Below, piece by piece: positions 37,564 through 46,189 of a stretch of DNA of 64,000 bases. The position numbers and the translations under genes were made by a program. The stretch is taken from contig CAWHBI010000042.1 in the NCBI GenBank assembly GCA_963827545.1, positions 3,112 to 67,111 of the forward strand, read 5' to 3'. Source of the stretch: AWTP1-13 sp963827545. GTDB lineage: Bacteria; Pseudomonadota; Alphaproteobacteria; Rhizobiales; Hyphomicrobiaceae. The notes beneath the pieces were generated by a model. The model was not told the origin of the DNA and ran no database searches. It worked only from the letters and a program-made list of their open reading frames with translations. Each line of letters starts with the position of its first letter. The first letter of the stretch is position 1.

Positions 37564-37711
37564 TGGAGCAGGATCGCTTCGGATGAATCACTTGCCTCAA
37601 CTGCAACGTGGCCGCCGAAGCGTGAATCCTGCTCTATTCATCGATTTGAGAGCAAGATTCACGTTCCGTGATCGAAGCAAAGCGCTTCGATCAGAAACGA
37701 TCTTGCTCTAG
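37564..37711 (+). repeat. Dispersed two-hairpin palindromic element, copy 4
   Basis: A 148-bp unit from TGGAGCAGGATCGCTTCGGA to CGATCTTGCTCTAG, nearly identical to copies 3 and 5. The left end reads TGGAGCAGG instead of CTAGAGCAGG. It lies between the PqiA-like gene start and the 3' end of grxD, and its two hairpins could act as transcription barriers or mRNA-stability structures. Confidence 0.88.
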
Positions 37712-37781
37712 TATGGCAACGCGCGGAGCGCCAAGGGCGCGGCTCTGGTCGCGGCGGCGTCGAGCCGGCTCGAGGGCCTGC

Positions 37782-38132
37782 TTAAGCCGTCATTTTCGCC
37801 TTGTCGTAGGCGACACCCTTCTCGTCCAGCAGCTGCTGCAACTCGCCTGCTTGGAACATCTCGCGGATGATGTCGCAGCCGCCGACGAATTCACCCTTCA
37901 CGTAGAGCTGCGGGATCGTGGGCCAGTTGGTGAAGCTCTTGATGCCCTCGCGGACCTCCATGCTGTCCAGTACGTTCACGTCGTGATAGCCGACACCGAC
38001 ATGGGCCAGGATCTGCGCCACCTGCGAGGAAAAGCCACACTGCGGGGAGCTCTTGGTCCCTTTCATGAACAGGACCACGTCGTTGCTGGCGACCGTCTTG
38101 CGGATCCAGTCGTGGACGGCTTGCTGGCTCAT
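37782..38132 (-). CDS. grxD: Monothiol glutaredoxin, CGFS type (Grx4/GrxD)
   Basis: A 116-residue glutaredoxin with the CGFS motif at Cys32 (SSPQCGFSSQ), WPTIPQLYVKGEFVGGCDII and the glutathione site. CGFS glutaredoxins carry 2Fe-2S clusters and form heterodimers with BolA proteins. The bolA gene lies directly upstream on the same strand, so the pair is co-expressed. The start MSQQAVHDWI at 38132 has AAAGG six bases upstream. Confidence 0.96.
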   Translation of the reverse strand: MSQQAVHDWIRKTVASNDVVLFMKGTKSSPQCGFSSQVAQILAHVGVGYHDVNVLDSMEVREGIKSFTNWPTIPQLYVKGEFVGGCDIIREMFQAGELQQLLDEKGVAYDKAKMTA

Positions 38133-38237
38133 GATTGACCTTTCCTCGGTTCGCACCTCTTCAGGCTGCATGCAGGTATTGCGGCTGAATCGGCGCGTGC
38201 ATGGCGCCCTGAAGATGTGGGCAATGGCCTCGCAAAG

Positions 38238-38474
38238 TCAATCTTTGGGCGCCGCCGTCGTCAATGCGAGGGCGTGCAAGGCGCCGCCCATGCGGCCCTG
38301 CAGGGCCTCGTACACCATCTTGTGCTGTTGCACGCGGGTCTTGCCCGCGAATTCCCTGGCGACAACGTGGGCGGCGTAGTGATCGCCATCCCCGGCCAGG
38401 TCCCTGATGGCCACGGCGGCATCCGGGAACCGCTCCCTGATCAGCCGCTCGATCTCCTTGGCGTCCATCGGCAT
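38238..38474 (-). CDS. bolA: BolA family protein
   Basis: A 78-residue BolA/IbaG-type protein starting MPMDAKEIERLIRERFPDA. It has the class signature HYAAHVVAREFAGKTRVQQH with the invariant His that helps ligate a 2Fe-2S cluster shared with monothiol glutaredoxin. The grxD gene follows on the same strand, a conserved alphaproteobacterial pair. An in-frame ATG five codons upstream is possible. Role: Fe-S trafficking and iron sensing. Confidence 0.93.
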   Translation of the reverse strand: MPMDAKEIERLIRERFPDAAVAIRDLAGDGDHYAAHVVAREFAGKTRVQQHKMVYEALQGRMGGALHALALTTAAPKD

Positions 38475-38812
38475 GAAATTGCGTCGCACTTCTCTTCGGC
38501 GTTAGCTCACCCGCCAGCTCGAGACGACGCTCGATCCGGTCGAGCCGGTTCCTTGATGCGGTCGATCTCGCCGTTCTGCTCGGCCGTCCGACAGACTGCA
38601 AACGTCACTGAAATTTTCTCGATTGAGACCTACGCGCAGCGTTGAAATGACGGCACTCTTCCAGCGTCCGTCGACCGCGGTACGATGCGCCTCAGGTGCT
38701 CCAGGACCAGGTTTTGCGGTTCGTTGGCCATTAAGCGTTCCAGGCGTGCTCCTAGCAGGCGACATGGTGCCAGGCAAGTCAAGAACATTAGAGGAACATC
38801 AGGCCTAGCCTC
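38475..38812. other. Gap between purL and bolA with a possible coding remnant
   Basis: About 340 bp without an intact gene. On the minus strand near 38515-38600, two frames joined by a one-base slip would read AEQNGEIDRIKN and RLDRIERRLELAGE, a coiled-coil-like segment. This could be the remains of a small helical protein gene or another assembly indel. There is no convincing start. Nothing else was recognised. Confidence 0.3.
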
Positions 38813-41023
38813 TCATGCAGGGCCCATGTACTTCGGCAACCACTCCTCATGCGCCGACCGAAGGTCGCGCAGCGCCAGAGCCGGCTCGTCCTTGAGAGCG
38901 AGCGCCTCGCCGCCCACACGCCCAACCACGCGCCCCGGCAGAGCGAGCAGCCGCGCGCGCTCGATGATTTCCTCGGCCAGCTCGGGTGTCGTCTCCACAA
39001 CGTAGCGGCCTTGGTCTTCTCCAAACCACGCGGCGTGGGCGGGCAGCCTGCCCTCGTAGGGGAACAGCTGCACGCCGAGGTCGCCGGCCAGCGCCATCTC
39101 GGCTACCGCCACCAGCAGGCCGCCATCGCTGACGTCGTGCACGGCGCGCACCTTGCCCTCGCGGATCAGGGCACGCACCAGGTTGCCGGCCTTGATTTCG
39201 TCCGCGAGATCGACCGGCGGCGGCGCGCCCTCGACCTTGCCGGTGACGCTCAACTGATAAAGCGACTGGCCAAGGTGGCCATCCTCGCGCCCGATCACGA
39301 CCAGCAGATTGCCCTCGCTCTTCAAGGCGACGTTGGCCATGTATGCGACATTGGGAATAAGACCCACGCCGCCGATTGCCGGCGTTGGCGGGATGGCCGC
39401 ACCGTTGGTCTCGTTGTAGAGCGAGACGTTGCCCGACACGACCGGGTACTTCAATACCTCGCAGGCTTCCTTCATGCCCTGAATGGCGCCGACGAACTGG
39501 CCCATCACCTCGGGCCGCTCCGGGTTTCCGAAGTTCATGTTGTCGGTGATGGCGAGCGGATCGGCACCGACGGCAATCAGGTTGCGCCACGTTTCGACTA
39601 CCGCCTGCTTGGTTCCCATCACGGGATCGGCCAGCACGTAGCGCGGTGTGACATCGCACGTGGCGGCGATCCCCTTGCTCGTCCCATGCACGCGCACGAC
39701 GGCGGCGTCGCCCCCCGGACGCTGCACGGTATCGCCCATGACCATGTGGTCGTACTGCTCCCAGATCCAGCGCCGGGAGCACAAATGCTGGCTGCCCATC
39801 ATGGTCCGGAGCGTGCCCAGGATCGAGTTGGGCGCCGGCACCCACTCGGGCAGGATCACCTTGGGTGGGACGGTGGGTGCCCACGGCCGCTCGTAGCGCG
39901 GCGCCGAGTTGGCGAGCGTCGCCACCGGCAGATCGGCTTCCACGGCGCCATTGTGGCGCACGATCATCCGCCCCGTGTCCGTGGTTTTGCCGATCACGGC
40001 AAAGTCGAGGCCCCATTTCCTGAAGACCGCCTCGGCCTGGCTCTCGCGCCCGGGCTTCAGGACCATCAGCATGCGCTCCTGGGATTCGGAGAGCATCATC
40101 TCGTAGGCCGTCATGTTGGCTTCGCGCTGCGGCACGCGATCGAGGTCTAGTTCGATGCCGACCCCGCCCTTGTCGGCCATTTCCGAGGTCGAGGAGGTGA
40201 GCCCTGCAGCGCCCATGTCCTGGATGGCGACAATGGCGTCGCTCGCCATCAATTCCAGGCACGCCTCGATCAGCAGCTTCTCGGTGAATGGATCTCCCAC
40301 CTGCACGGTCGGCCGCTTTTCCTGTGATTTGTCGTCGAACTCGGCCGACGCCATGGTCGCGCCGTGAATGCCGTCGCGGCCCGTCTTGGAGCCGACGTAG
40401 ACGACAGGCAGGCCGACCCCCTTGGCGGCCGAGTAGAAGATCTTGTCGGCCTTGGCCAGGCCGACGCACATGGCGTTGACCAGGATGTTGCCGTTGTAGC
40501 CGGGGTCGAAATTGGTCTCTCCCCCCACGGTTGGCACTCCAGTGCAATTGCCGTAGCCGCCGATACCCGCCACGACGCCCGCCACCAAGTGGCGCGTCTT
40601 GGGATGGTTCGGGTCGCCGAAGCGCAGCGCGTTCAGGTTGGCGACAGGCCGGGCGCCCATGGTGAACACGTCGCGCATGATGCCGCCTACCCCCGTGGCC
40701 GCCCCCTGGTAAGGCTCGATGTAGGAGGGGTGGTTGTGGCTCTCCATCTTGAACACGACCGCATCACCGTCGCCGATGTCCACTACGCCGGCGTTCTCTC
40801 CGGGTCCCTGGATGACCTGCGGGCCTTTGGTCGGCAGCTGGCTCAGCCACACGCGCGAGGACTTGTAGGAGCAGTGCTCGCTCCACATGACCGAGAAGAT
40901 GCCGAGTTCGGTCAGCGAGGGCGCGCGCCCCAGGATCGCGAGCAGCCGCTGGTATTCCTCGGGCGTCAGCCCGTGCTCGGCAACGATTTCGGGCGTGATG
41001 AAGGCGGTAGTTTTGACGTCCAT
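38813..41023 (-). CDS. purL: Phosphoribosylformylglycinamidine synthase subunit PurL (small type)
   Basis: A 736-residue PurL of the three-subunit FGAM synthase (PurLQS). It has EIVAEHGLTPEEYQRLLAIL, FSVMWSEHCSYKSSR, the ATP-site motif ESHNHPSYIEPYQGAATGVG and GGVGIELDLDRVPQ. It converts FGAR, glutamine and ATP to FGAM in purine synthesis. The amidotransferase PurQ and the small PurS are encoded upstream on the same strand, separated here by an MFS gene. Length is normal and the frame is intact. Confidence 0.97.
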   Translation of the reverse strand: MDVKTTAFITPEIVAEHGLTPEEYQRLLAILGRAPSLTELGIFSVMWSEHCSYKSSRVWLSQLPTKGPQVIQGPGENAGVVDIGDGDAVVFKMESHNHPSYIEPYQGAATGVGGIMRDVFTMGARPVANLNALRFGDPNHPKTRHLVAGVVAGIGGYGNCTGVPTVGGETNFDPGYNGNILVNAMCVGLAKADKIFYSAAKGVGLPVVYVGSKTGRDGIHGATMASAEFDDKSQEKRPTVQVGDPFTEKLLIEACLELMASDAIVAIQDMGAAGLTSSTSEMADKGGVGIELDLDRVPQREANMTAYEMMLSESQERMLMVLKPGRESQAEAVFRKWGLDFAVIGKTTDTGRMIVRHNGAVEADLPVATLANSAPRYERPWAPTVPPKVILPEWVPAPNSILGTLRTMMGSQHLCSRRWIWEQYDHMVMGDTVQRPGGDAAVVRVHGTSKGIAATCDVTPRYVLADPVMGTKQAVVETWRNLIAVGADPLAITDNMNFGNPERPEVMGQFVGAIQGMKEACEVLKYPVVSGNVSLYNETNGAAIPPTPAIGGVGLIPNVAYMANVALKSEGNLLVVIGREDGHLGQSLYQLSVTGKVEGAPPPVDLADEIKAGNLVRALIREGKVRAVHDVSDGGLLVAVAEMALAGDLGVQLFPYEGRLPAHAAWFGEDQGRYVVETTPELAEEIIERARLLALPGRVVGRVGGEALALKDEPALALRDLRSAHEEWLPKYMGPA

Positions 41024-41515
41024 GCAACCCGTGCTCGGCGGAAGAATTTGAAGGCCCTGGCGAGCTTATAGCGGCCTGGCCGGCGCGAGTCCCCTGCCGC
41101 TTGTCGATGGCAATGTCGACCCGCGCCAGCAAGTCGCGCCGATGGCCTGTCTCTTGGGCCTGAACCATTTCCCGCCCCAAGGCGACAAACAGCAAAGGCG
41201 TTCGCGCCCTGTAGTCGCAGTCGGGCCGGAGTGGAAGGATGCTGGAAAGAGCGATCACCTGCGTGCTTCTCCTGAGCCTTGCATCCACCGTGCAGCTCTC
41301 GGTGACCGCAGCCAGCCCCGCAGCCGCCAAGGGCATTCAGCGGGCATTGACCCTGCTGGACAAGCGGATCGGGTTGCTGGCAGGCCTCAAGAGTGAGGCA
41401 TCGACCACCCACCTACGCTCGCAAACCCCGGTGACAGGCATGGCGTAAGCATCAGCGTGCAGCAGCGCGTGCCGATGTCACTTGATCCACACCGTGGGGG
41501 GTGAGGTGCGAGTTT
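41024..41515. other. Intergenic region upstream of purL
   Basis: About 490 bp between purL and the MFS gene. It should contain the purL promoter. A short plus-strand open frame is listed separately as doubtful. No repeat element or RNA was recognised. Confidence 0.35.
41239..41448 (+). CDS. Doubtful small exported protein
   Basis: A 69-residue open frame beginning MLERAITCVLLLSLASTVQL, which looks like a signal peptide, followed by AASPAAAKGIQRALTLLDKR. GGAAGGATG-type sequence precedes it. It lies opposite to both neighbours in a gap and has no recognised relative. It may be a real small secreted protein or chance. Confidence 0.3.
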   Translation: MLERAITCVLLLSLASTVQLSVTAASPAAAKGIQRALTLLDKRIGLLAGLKSEASTTHLRSQTPVTGMA

Positions 41516-42766
41516 TCACACTGTTACTGCGGGCTGTTGTTGCCCGGGGCGCGTCACCCGCCACGCCAGCGGTGTTCCCGCAAGCAGCAGCGCCGCCGCG
41601 AGCAGGAATGGCGCGCCGGGCAGCTCCCAGCCCGCATCCGGGGCGATGGAGCGCGCAAACACGTAGCTGAAGAGATAAGGGCCGACCAGGCCGGCCAGTG
41701 CCATCAGGCTCGAGTTGGCGCCTTGCAGCTGCCCCTGCTCCGAGCCGCTGACGAGCCTGCTCATGATGCCCATGGTGGCAGCGCCCGCTAGACCCCACAG
41801 TGCCATCACTGGAATTCCGGCCCAGAAACCGGTGCTGGTGGTGGCGAGGCCGTAGATCGCAAAGCCGGTCGTGCCGCACAGCAGGCCAACGATGAGGGTG
41901 GCGCGTTCGCCGAGCACACGGATGGTCGGCTGAATGAGGCCGGCCTGGACAATCCCCGACGCGACACCCACGGCGGCGAGCGTGAGCCCCATGGTCTTGT
42001 TGTCCCAGCCATAGCGATAGCTGGTGTAGAGGACGGCGACCGCGGGCAGCACCACGTGCGCGAGGTGATAGAGAAACGCCACGCCTGCCAGGCCCAGGAG
42101 CTCGCGATGCTGCGCCAGCAGTCGCAGCGAGCCGACCGGATTGGCACGCGTCCAGCTGAACCCCATGCGCCGCTCGGGCGGCAAGGATTCGGGCACCATG
42201 AAGAAGCCATAGGCGGCATTGGCCAGGGTCAAGACGGCCGCTACCCAGAACGGCAGCCGTGGATCGATGTCGCCCATGATGCCGCCGATCGCCGGCCCCA
42301 GCACGAAGCCGACGCCGAACGCCGCGCCGACAAGGCCGAATGCGCCGGCCCGCTCCTCGGGCGGCGTGACGTCGGCAATATATGCGTTGGCCGTGGAGAA
42401 GCTCGCCGCCGTGATGCCGGAGATCACCCGGCCCACGAACAACCATACGAGGTTGGGCGCCACCGCCATGAGGATGTAGTCGAGCCCCAGCCCGAGCATG
42501 GAGAAGACGAGAACGGGCCGCCGCCCGTAGCGGTCCGACACGGCCCCCAGCACGGGTGAGAACACGAATTGCATGAGGCCCCAGACGGTGCCGAAGATGC
42601 CGTAGAGCTCGGCCGCCGTTGCGGTGTTGCCGCCGGCCATGGTTTCGACCAGCTTCGGCAGCACCGGAATGATGATGCCGAGCGCCATCACGTCGAGCAC
42701 CACCACTACAAAAATGAAGGCGAGCGCGGCCTTGCGCGGCTCCGGCTTGGGGGTCGGTTTTTGCAT
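41516..42766 (-). CDS. MFS efflux transporter, TetA(tetracycline-resistance)-like
   Basis: A 416-residue, twelve-helix MFS protein of the DHA1 group. TetA-like signatures are LDVMALGIIIPVLPKLV, the motif A loop GAVSDRYGRRPVLVFSM, FVGRVISGITAASFSTANAY (motif C region) and GFVLGPAIGGIMGD. Sequence alone does not prove tetracycline export; many chromosomal relatives pump other compounds. It lies between purQ and purL on the same strand, splitting a usually compact purine gene set. Confidence 0.87.
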   Translation of the reverse strand: MQKPTPKPEPRKAALAFIFVVVVLDVMALGIIIPVLPKLVETMAGGNTATAAELYGIFGTVWGLMQFVFSPVLGAVSDRYGRRPVLVFSMLGLGLDYILMAVAPNLVWLFVGRVISGITAASFSTANAYIADVTPPEERAGAFGLVGAAFGVGFVLGPAIGGIMGDIDPRLPFWVAAVLTLANAAYGFFMVPESLPPERRMGFSWTRANPVGSLRLLAQHRELLGLAGVAFLYHLAHVVLPAVAVLYTSYRYGWDNKTMGLTLAAVGVASGIVQAGLIQPTIRVLGERATLIVGLLCGTTGFAIYGLATTSTGFWAGIPVMALWGLAGAATMGIMSRLVSGSEQGQLQGANSSLMALAGLVGPYLFSYVFARSIAPDAGWELPGAPFLLAAALLLAGTPLAWRVTRPGQQQPAVTV

Positions 42767-42838
42767 GCCGCCTGATGTTTCGGAAAGACGGCGGCAGTGA
42801 GACCGTGGCAGCGAGATCCGGGCAGCGAGACTGGGGTC

Positions 42839-43531
42839 TCAGGCCGCAAGGCGGTCGAGAATGCTTTCAAAGACCTTGCGCCCGTCGGTGCCCCCGAGCA
42901 TCGGCTCGAACAGGCGCTCGGGATGCGGCATCATGCCGAGGATGCGGCGGCGCGCATCACAGATGCCGGCGATGTTGCGCTGCGCCCCGTTCGGGTTGGC
43001 CTCCGGGGTGGCACTGCCGGTCTTGTCCACGTAGCGGAACACCACGCGGCCTTCGGCTTCGAGCGCATCAAGGGTTGCGTCGTCGGCGAAGTAGTTGCCG
43101 TCGCCGTGGCCGATGGGAATGCGGATCACCTCGCCCTTGCTGAAGCGACCGGTGAACAGTGTGTCGGTCTGTTCGACCTTCAGCCAAACGTCGCGACATA
43201 CGTATTTGAGCGAGGCATTGCGCATGAGCACCCCTGGGAGGAGCCTCGCCTCGCACAGCACCTGGAAGCCGTTGCAGATGCCGAGCACGGGCGTGCCTGC
43301 GTTCGCCTTGGCCACGACATCGCGCATGATGGGAGAGTGCGCCGCCATCGCGCCGGTCCGCAGGTAATCGCCGTACGCGAAGCCGCCGGGCAGAACGATC
43401 AGCTCGCAGGCGGGCACTGTCGCCTCGGCGTGCCACACCATAGTGACTGTGCCGCCTGTCACCTTTTCGAGGGCGACCTTGACGTCACGGTCGCAGTTGG
43501 AGCCCGGGAAGACGATGACAGCGGCCTTCAT
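42839..43531 (-). CDS. purQ: Phosphoribosylformylglycinamidine synthase subunit PurQ
   Basis: A 230-residue class I glutamine amidotransferase. It starts MKAAVIVFPGSNCDRD, has nucleophile Cys86 in GICNGFQVL and the His203/Glu205 pair in MMPHPERL. It supplies ammonia to PurL with PurS as adaptor. An ATG three codons upstream overlaps the stop of the preceding hypothetical gene; 43531 is the usual family start. Part of the minus-strand purC-purS-hypothetical-purQ run. Confidence 0.96.
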   Translation of the reverse strand: MKAAVIVFPGSNCDRDVKVALEKVTGGTVTMVWHAEATVPACELIVLPGGFAYGDYLRTGAMAAHSPIMRDVVAKANAGTPVLGICNGFQVLCEARLLPGVLMRNASLKYVCRDVWLKVEQTDTLFTGRFSKGEVIRIPIGHGDGNYFADDATLDALEAEGRVVFRYVDKTGSATPEANPNGAQRNIAGICDARRRILGMMPHPERLFEPMLGGTDGRKVFESILDRLAA

Positions 43532-43536
43532 GGCAT

Positions 43537-44187
43537 TCATTTCCCGGGTGGCAGCTCGCTGAAGCTCACGAAAAATGCCTCGATGGCATCCTTCTGTGCC
43601 TCGAAATCCTCCCTTGGCGCCCGTGCCACCAGCCGATAACGCGTGCCCGGCGCGATCAGCAGCCGCACAGACGCCCGACGCTCGGCGATTTGCAGGAACT
43701 TGATCTCCGAGCAGACAACATCGGCTGTGTACACGACTCGCGCTTCTTCGAGAACCTGCCGCACGTTGCCTATTTTGACGCGACCCTTCTCCAACTCGCC
43801 GCAGATCGCCTCGGGCAGCTCGTCCCGAAACGATGTCTCACTGTAGCTTTGGGCCAGTTCGCTCGCTGTCTTGCCCGCGTCGCCCGCGACCACTTCCGCC
43901 ACTACCCCGAGGACCAGCGATCCAGCGTTGCTGGCCGCCGCGCTCTTCTCGGGATCGAGGTCCGCCGAGCAAACTGCATCGAGCGTGCCAGGCCCCTCCT
44001 CGTGCCGGCACCCGGCCGGCAGCGCGACCGTGTATCGGAACTGCGTGCTCTCGAAGGTCTTGGTGGCCGTGGCCGGAGCTTGCGCGGCGATCGGCGTCGC
44101 CGCCAGCACCAGGATGAGCGCGGCCGAGCCTGCCGCTGTCAGCCCCCTGCGAGCACAGCCGCCCCGTCTACTTGTCCCGTGCCTCAT
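43537..44187 (-). CDS. Hypothetical exported protein inside the pur operon
   Basis: A 216-residue protein with a twin-Arg-rich N-terminus and a signal peptide (AAGSAALILVLAATPIAAQA). A compact domain follows with FESTQFRYTVALPAGCRHEE, three or four cysteines and a C-terminal YRLVARAPREDFEAQKDAIE. The start overlaps the purS stop by four bases and the stop nearly overlaps purQ, so it is translationally embedded between purS and purQ. No catalytic motif was recognised; it is probably periplasmic and unrelated to purine synthesis by mechanism. Confidence 0.75.
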   Translation of the reverse strand: MRHGTSRRGGCARRGLTAAGSAALILVLAATPIAAQAPATATKTFESTQFRYTVALPAGCRHEEGPGTLDAVCSADLDPEKSAAASNAGSLVLGVVAEVVAGDAGKTASELAQSYSETSFRDELPEAICGELEKGRVKIGNVRQVLEEARVVYTADVVCSEIKFLQIAERRASVRLLIAPGTRYRLVARAPREDFEAQKDAIEAFFVSFSELPPGK

Positions 44188-44426
44188 TGCGCCAGTTCGT
44201 AAGCGTAGTTTTCGATCACGGTATTGGCGAGCAGCTCGTTGCAGATCTTCTCGACCTGCTCGCGTGCCCGCCTCTCGTCGGTCTCGGAAAGATCGACCTC
44301 GATGTACTTGCCCTGGCGCACCTCGTTGACGCCTTGGAAGCCGAGGCTCGCCAGCGCGTTCTCGATCGCCTTGCCTTGCGGATCGAGGACGCCGTGCTTG
44401 AGCGTGATCTTGATGCGCGCCTTCAT
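44184..44426 (-). CDS. purS: Phosphoribosylformylglycinamidine synthase subunit PurS
   Basis: An 80-residue PurS: MKARIKITLKHGVLDPQGKA, then ALASLGFQGVNEVRQGKYIE. The small subunit bridges PurQ and PurL and helps channel ammonia. It follows purC by 82 bp and overlaps the next gene by four bases. An upstream in-frame ATG (four codons) is possible but less typical. Confidence 0.95.
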   Translation of the reverse strand: MKARIKITLKHGVLDPQGKAIENALASLGFQGVNEVRQGKYIEVDLSETDERRAREQVEKICNELLANTVIENYAYELAQ

Positions 44427-44508
44427 GCGAGAAACCATGCGAAAAACCCGTGGGAGAATGCGCCGCGGCCGACGGTGGCGCCAGTGACGAAGCGCCTCAG
44501 GCTCCGCA

Positions 44509-45285
44509 TCAATGCGGCTTCGAGCTGACCAGCACCGGCCCGCTCCCTTTCGGCCGCGGGTTCTCTGTCAGCACACCAAGGCGGCGTGCAACCTCCTGAT
44601 AGGCCTCCAGCACGCCACCCATGTCGCGGCGGAACCGGTCCTTGTCGAGCTTGTCGGAGGTGGCCAGATCCCAGAGCCGGCAGCAGTCGGGGCTGATCTC
44701 GTCTGCCAGGATGATGCGCATCTGCTCGTTGTCCCACTGGCGGCCGAACTCGATCTTGAAGTCGATCAGGCGGATGCCGATGCCGAGGAAGAGGCCAACG
44801 AGAAAATCGTTGATGCGCAGAGCCAGCGCCATGATCTCGTCGATCTCGGGCGGCGTGGCCCAACCGAACGCGGTGATGTGCTCCTCCGTGACCATGGGAT
44901 CGCCGAGCTCGTCGTTCTTGTAGTAGAACTCGATGATCTGGCGCGGCAGGGGCTTGCCTTCCTCCAGTCCGAGGCGCTGTGCCAGCGAGCCCGCGGCGAC
45001 GTTGCGCACCACCACCTCGAGGGGGATGATCTCCACCTCGCGGATCAGTTGCTCGCGCATGTTGAGGCTGCGCACGAAATGCGTCGGCACCCCGATCTCG
45101 CCGAGCTTCACGAAGATATACTCGGACATGCGGTTGTTGAGCACGCCTTTGCCCTCGATCAGCGCGTGCTTCTTGTTGTTGAAGGCAGTCGCATCATCCT
45201 TGAAGTGCTGGATCAATGTGCCGGGCTCGGGCCCCTCGTAGAGCACCTTTGCCTTCCCCTCATACACGCGGCGCCGCTTGTTCAT
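44509..45285 (-). CDS. purC: SAICAR synthetase (phosphoribosylaminoimidazole-succinocarboxamide synthase)
   Basis: A 258-residue PurC. It starts MNKRRRVYEGKAKVLYEGPE and has FKDDATAFNNKKHALIEGKG, VPTHFVRSLNMREQLI, EVVVRNVAAGSLAQRLG and the signature LIDFKIEFGR. It joins aspartate to CAIR in purine synthesis. ATG 45285 (GAGG upstream) is chosen over an extended frame to 45405. It is the first gene of the pur run here. Confidence 0.96.
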   Translation of the reverse strand: MNKRRRVYEGKAKVLYEGPEPGTLIQHFKDDATAFNNKKHALIEGKGVLNNRMSEYIFVKLGEIGVPTHFVRSLNMREQLIREVEIIPLEVVVRNVAAGSLAQRLGLEEGKPLPRQIIEFYYKNDELGDPMVTEEHITAFGWATPPEIDEIMALALRINDFLVGLFLGIGIRLIDFKIEFGRQWDNEQMRIILADEISPDCCRLWDLATSDKLDKDRFRRDMGGVLEAYQEVARRLGVLTENPRPKGSGPVLVSSKPH

Positions 45286-45617
45286 TCTTGTTGTCCTCAC
45301 GATCGAGTTTCTGTCAGCTGGACCAGTGCCCGGAGGATTGCTTCCCCCTGAATTTGCAGCGTCTTTTTCCTTGCTGCGGCGCATGACGAGGGCCCGGCGT
45401 CGCATCCCGCGCTAGTGGCTCGGACACTAGCTGAAGCCCGGACCGGAAACAATGCATGCGGCCCATCATGGCATCTGCAACGTGCGACCGTTGATGGTCG
45501 GGTTGATCTGCGTCGCCCCCTCGGGCTATGGCTCGGGCAGCTGCCCTGAAACGGCCACACAAGTCATGTCCGTATAGAACACTTCGGGAACACGCAAGGC
45601 CCGATGGGAGAGGCTGA
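45286..45617. other. Divergent region between purC and the DUF1476 gene
   Basis: About 330 bp that must contain both promoters. It holds a perfect 7-bp inverted repeat GCTAGTG-N7-CACTAGC at 45411-45431, a possible operator about 130 bp upstream of purC. No gene or RNA was recognised. Confidence 0.4.
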
Positions 45618-45950
45618 ATGACCACTTTCGACGAGCGCGAGAAGTCGTACGAGAAGAAGTTTGCGCTGGATGAAGCGTTGAAATTCAAGTCCGAGCAGCG
45701 GCGCAACAAGCTGCTGGGAGAGTGGGCGGCGGGAAAGCTGGGCCTGTCGGGACCGGCCGTGGACGACTATGTGAAGGCTGTCCGCAAGGCCGATCTGGCC
45801 TCGAAGGGCGACGAGGACGTATTCCAGAAAATTCGCAAGGATTTCGACGAGAAGCGCGTGAGCTTGCCCGATGCCGAGCTGCGCAAGACGATGGTCGACT
45901 TCCTGGCAAAGGCTTTCCAGCAGATCGAGGCGGAACGCAAACCCGGCTGA
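45618..45950 (+). CDS. DUF1476 family protein (F1-ATPase inhibitor zeta subunit homolog)
   Basis: A 110-residue, mostly helical protein. It has the family signature MTTFDEREKSYEKKFALDEA, LKFKSEQRRNKLLGEWAAGK and the four-helix C-terminal part. In Paracoccus the zeta subunit blocks ATP hydrolysis by F1F0-ATPase through its N-terminal region; in other Alphaproteobacteria inhibition may be weak. A strong GGGAGAGG ribosome site precedes the ATG. Its position beside purC is conserved in related genomes. Confidence 0.92.
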   Translation: MTTFDEREKSYEKKFALDEALKFKSEQRRNKLLGEWAAGKLGLSGPAVDDYVKAVRKADLASKGDEDVFQKIRKDFDEKRVSLPDAELRKTMVDFLAKAFQQIEAERKPG

Positions 45951-46189
45951 GCAGTCCGGGTGCCGAAGTCCCACGCCCGATACGAAGGCCGTCGGCGGGC
46001 ACGCTAGTTAGCATGGTAAACATAGCGTGGCGCGCGTCGCGTGATGAGCGCGGACGCCTGCCTCGGCCACGTCGGCAGGCGCGGGACGAGGCTTGCAATG
46101 CATTGACTTGACCTTTGCACCTCATTACCTGCTCAGGCGAACGGTGGGCGCTGCAGTTGCGGCCCGCCCCCGGCCCCAGGGAGACAAAC

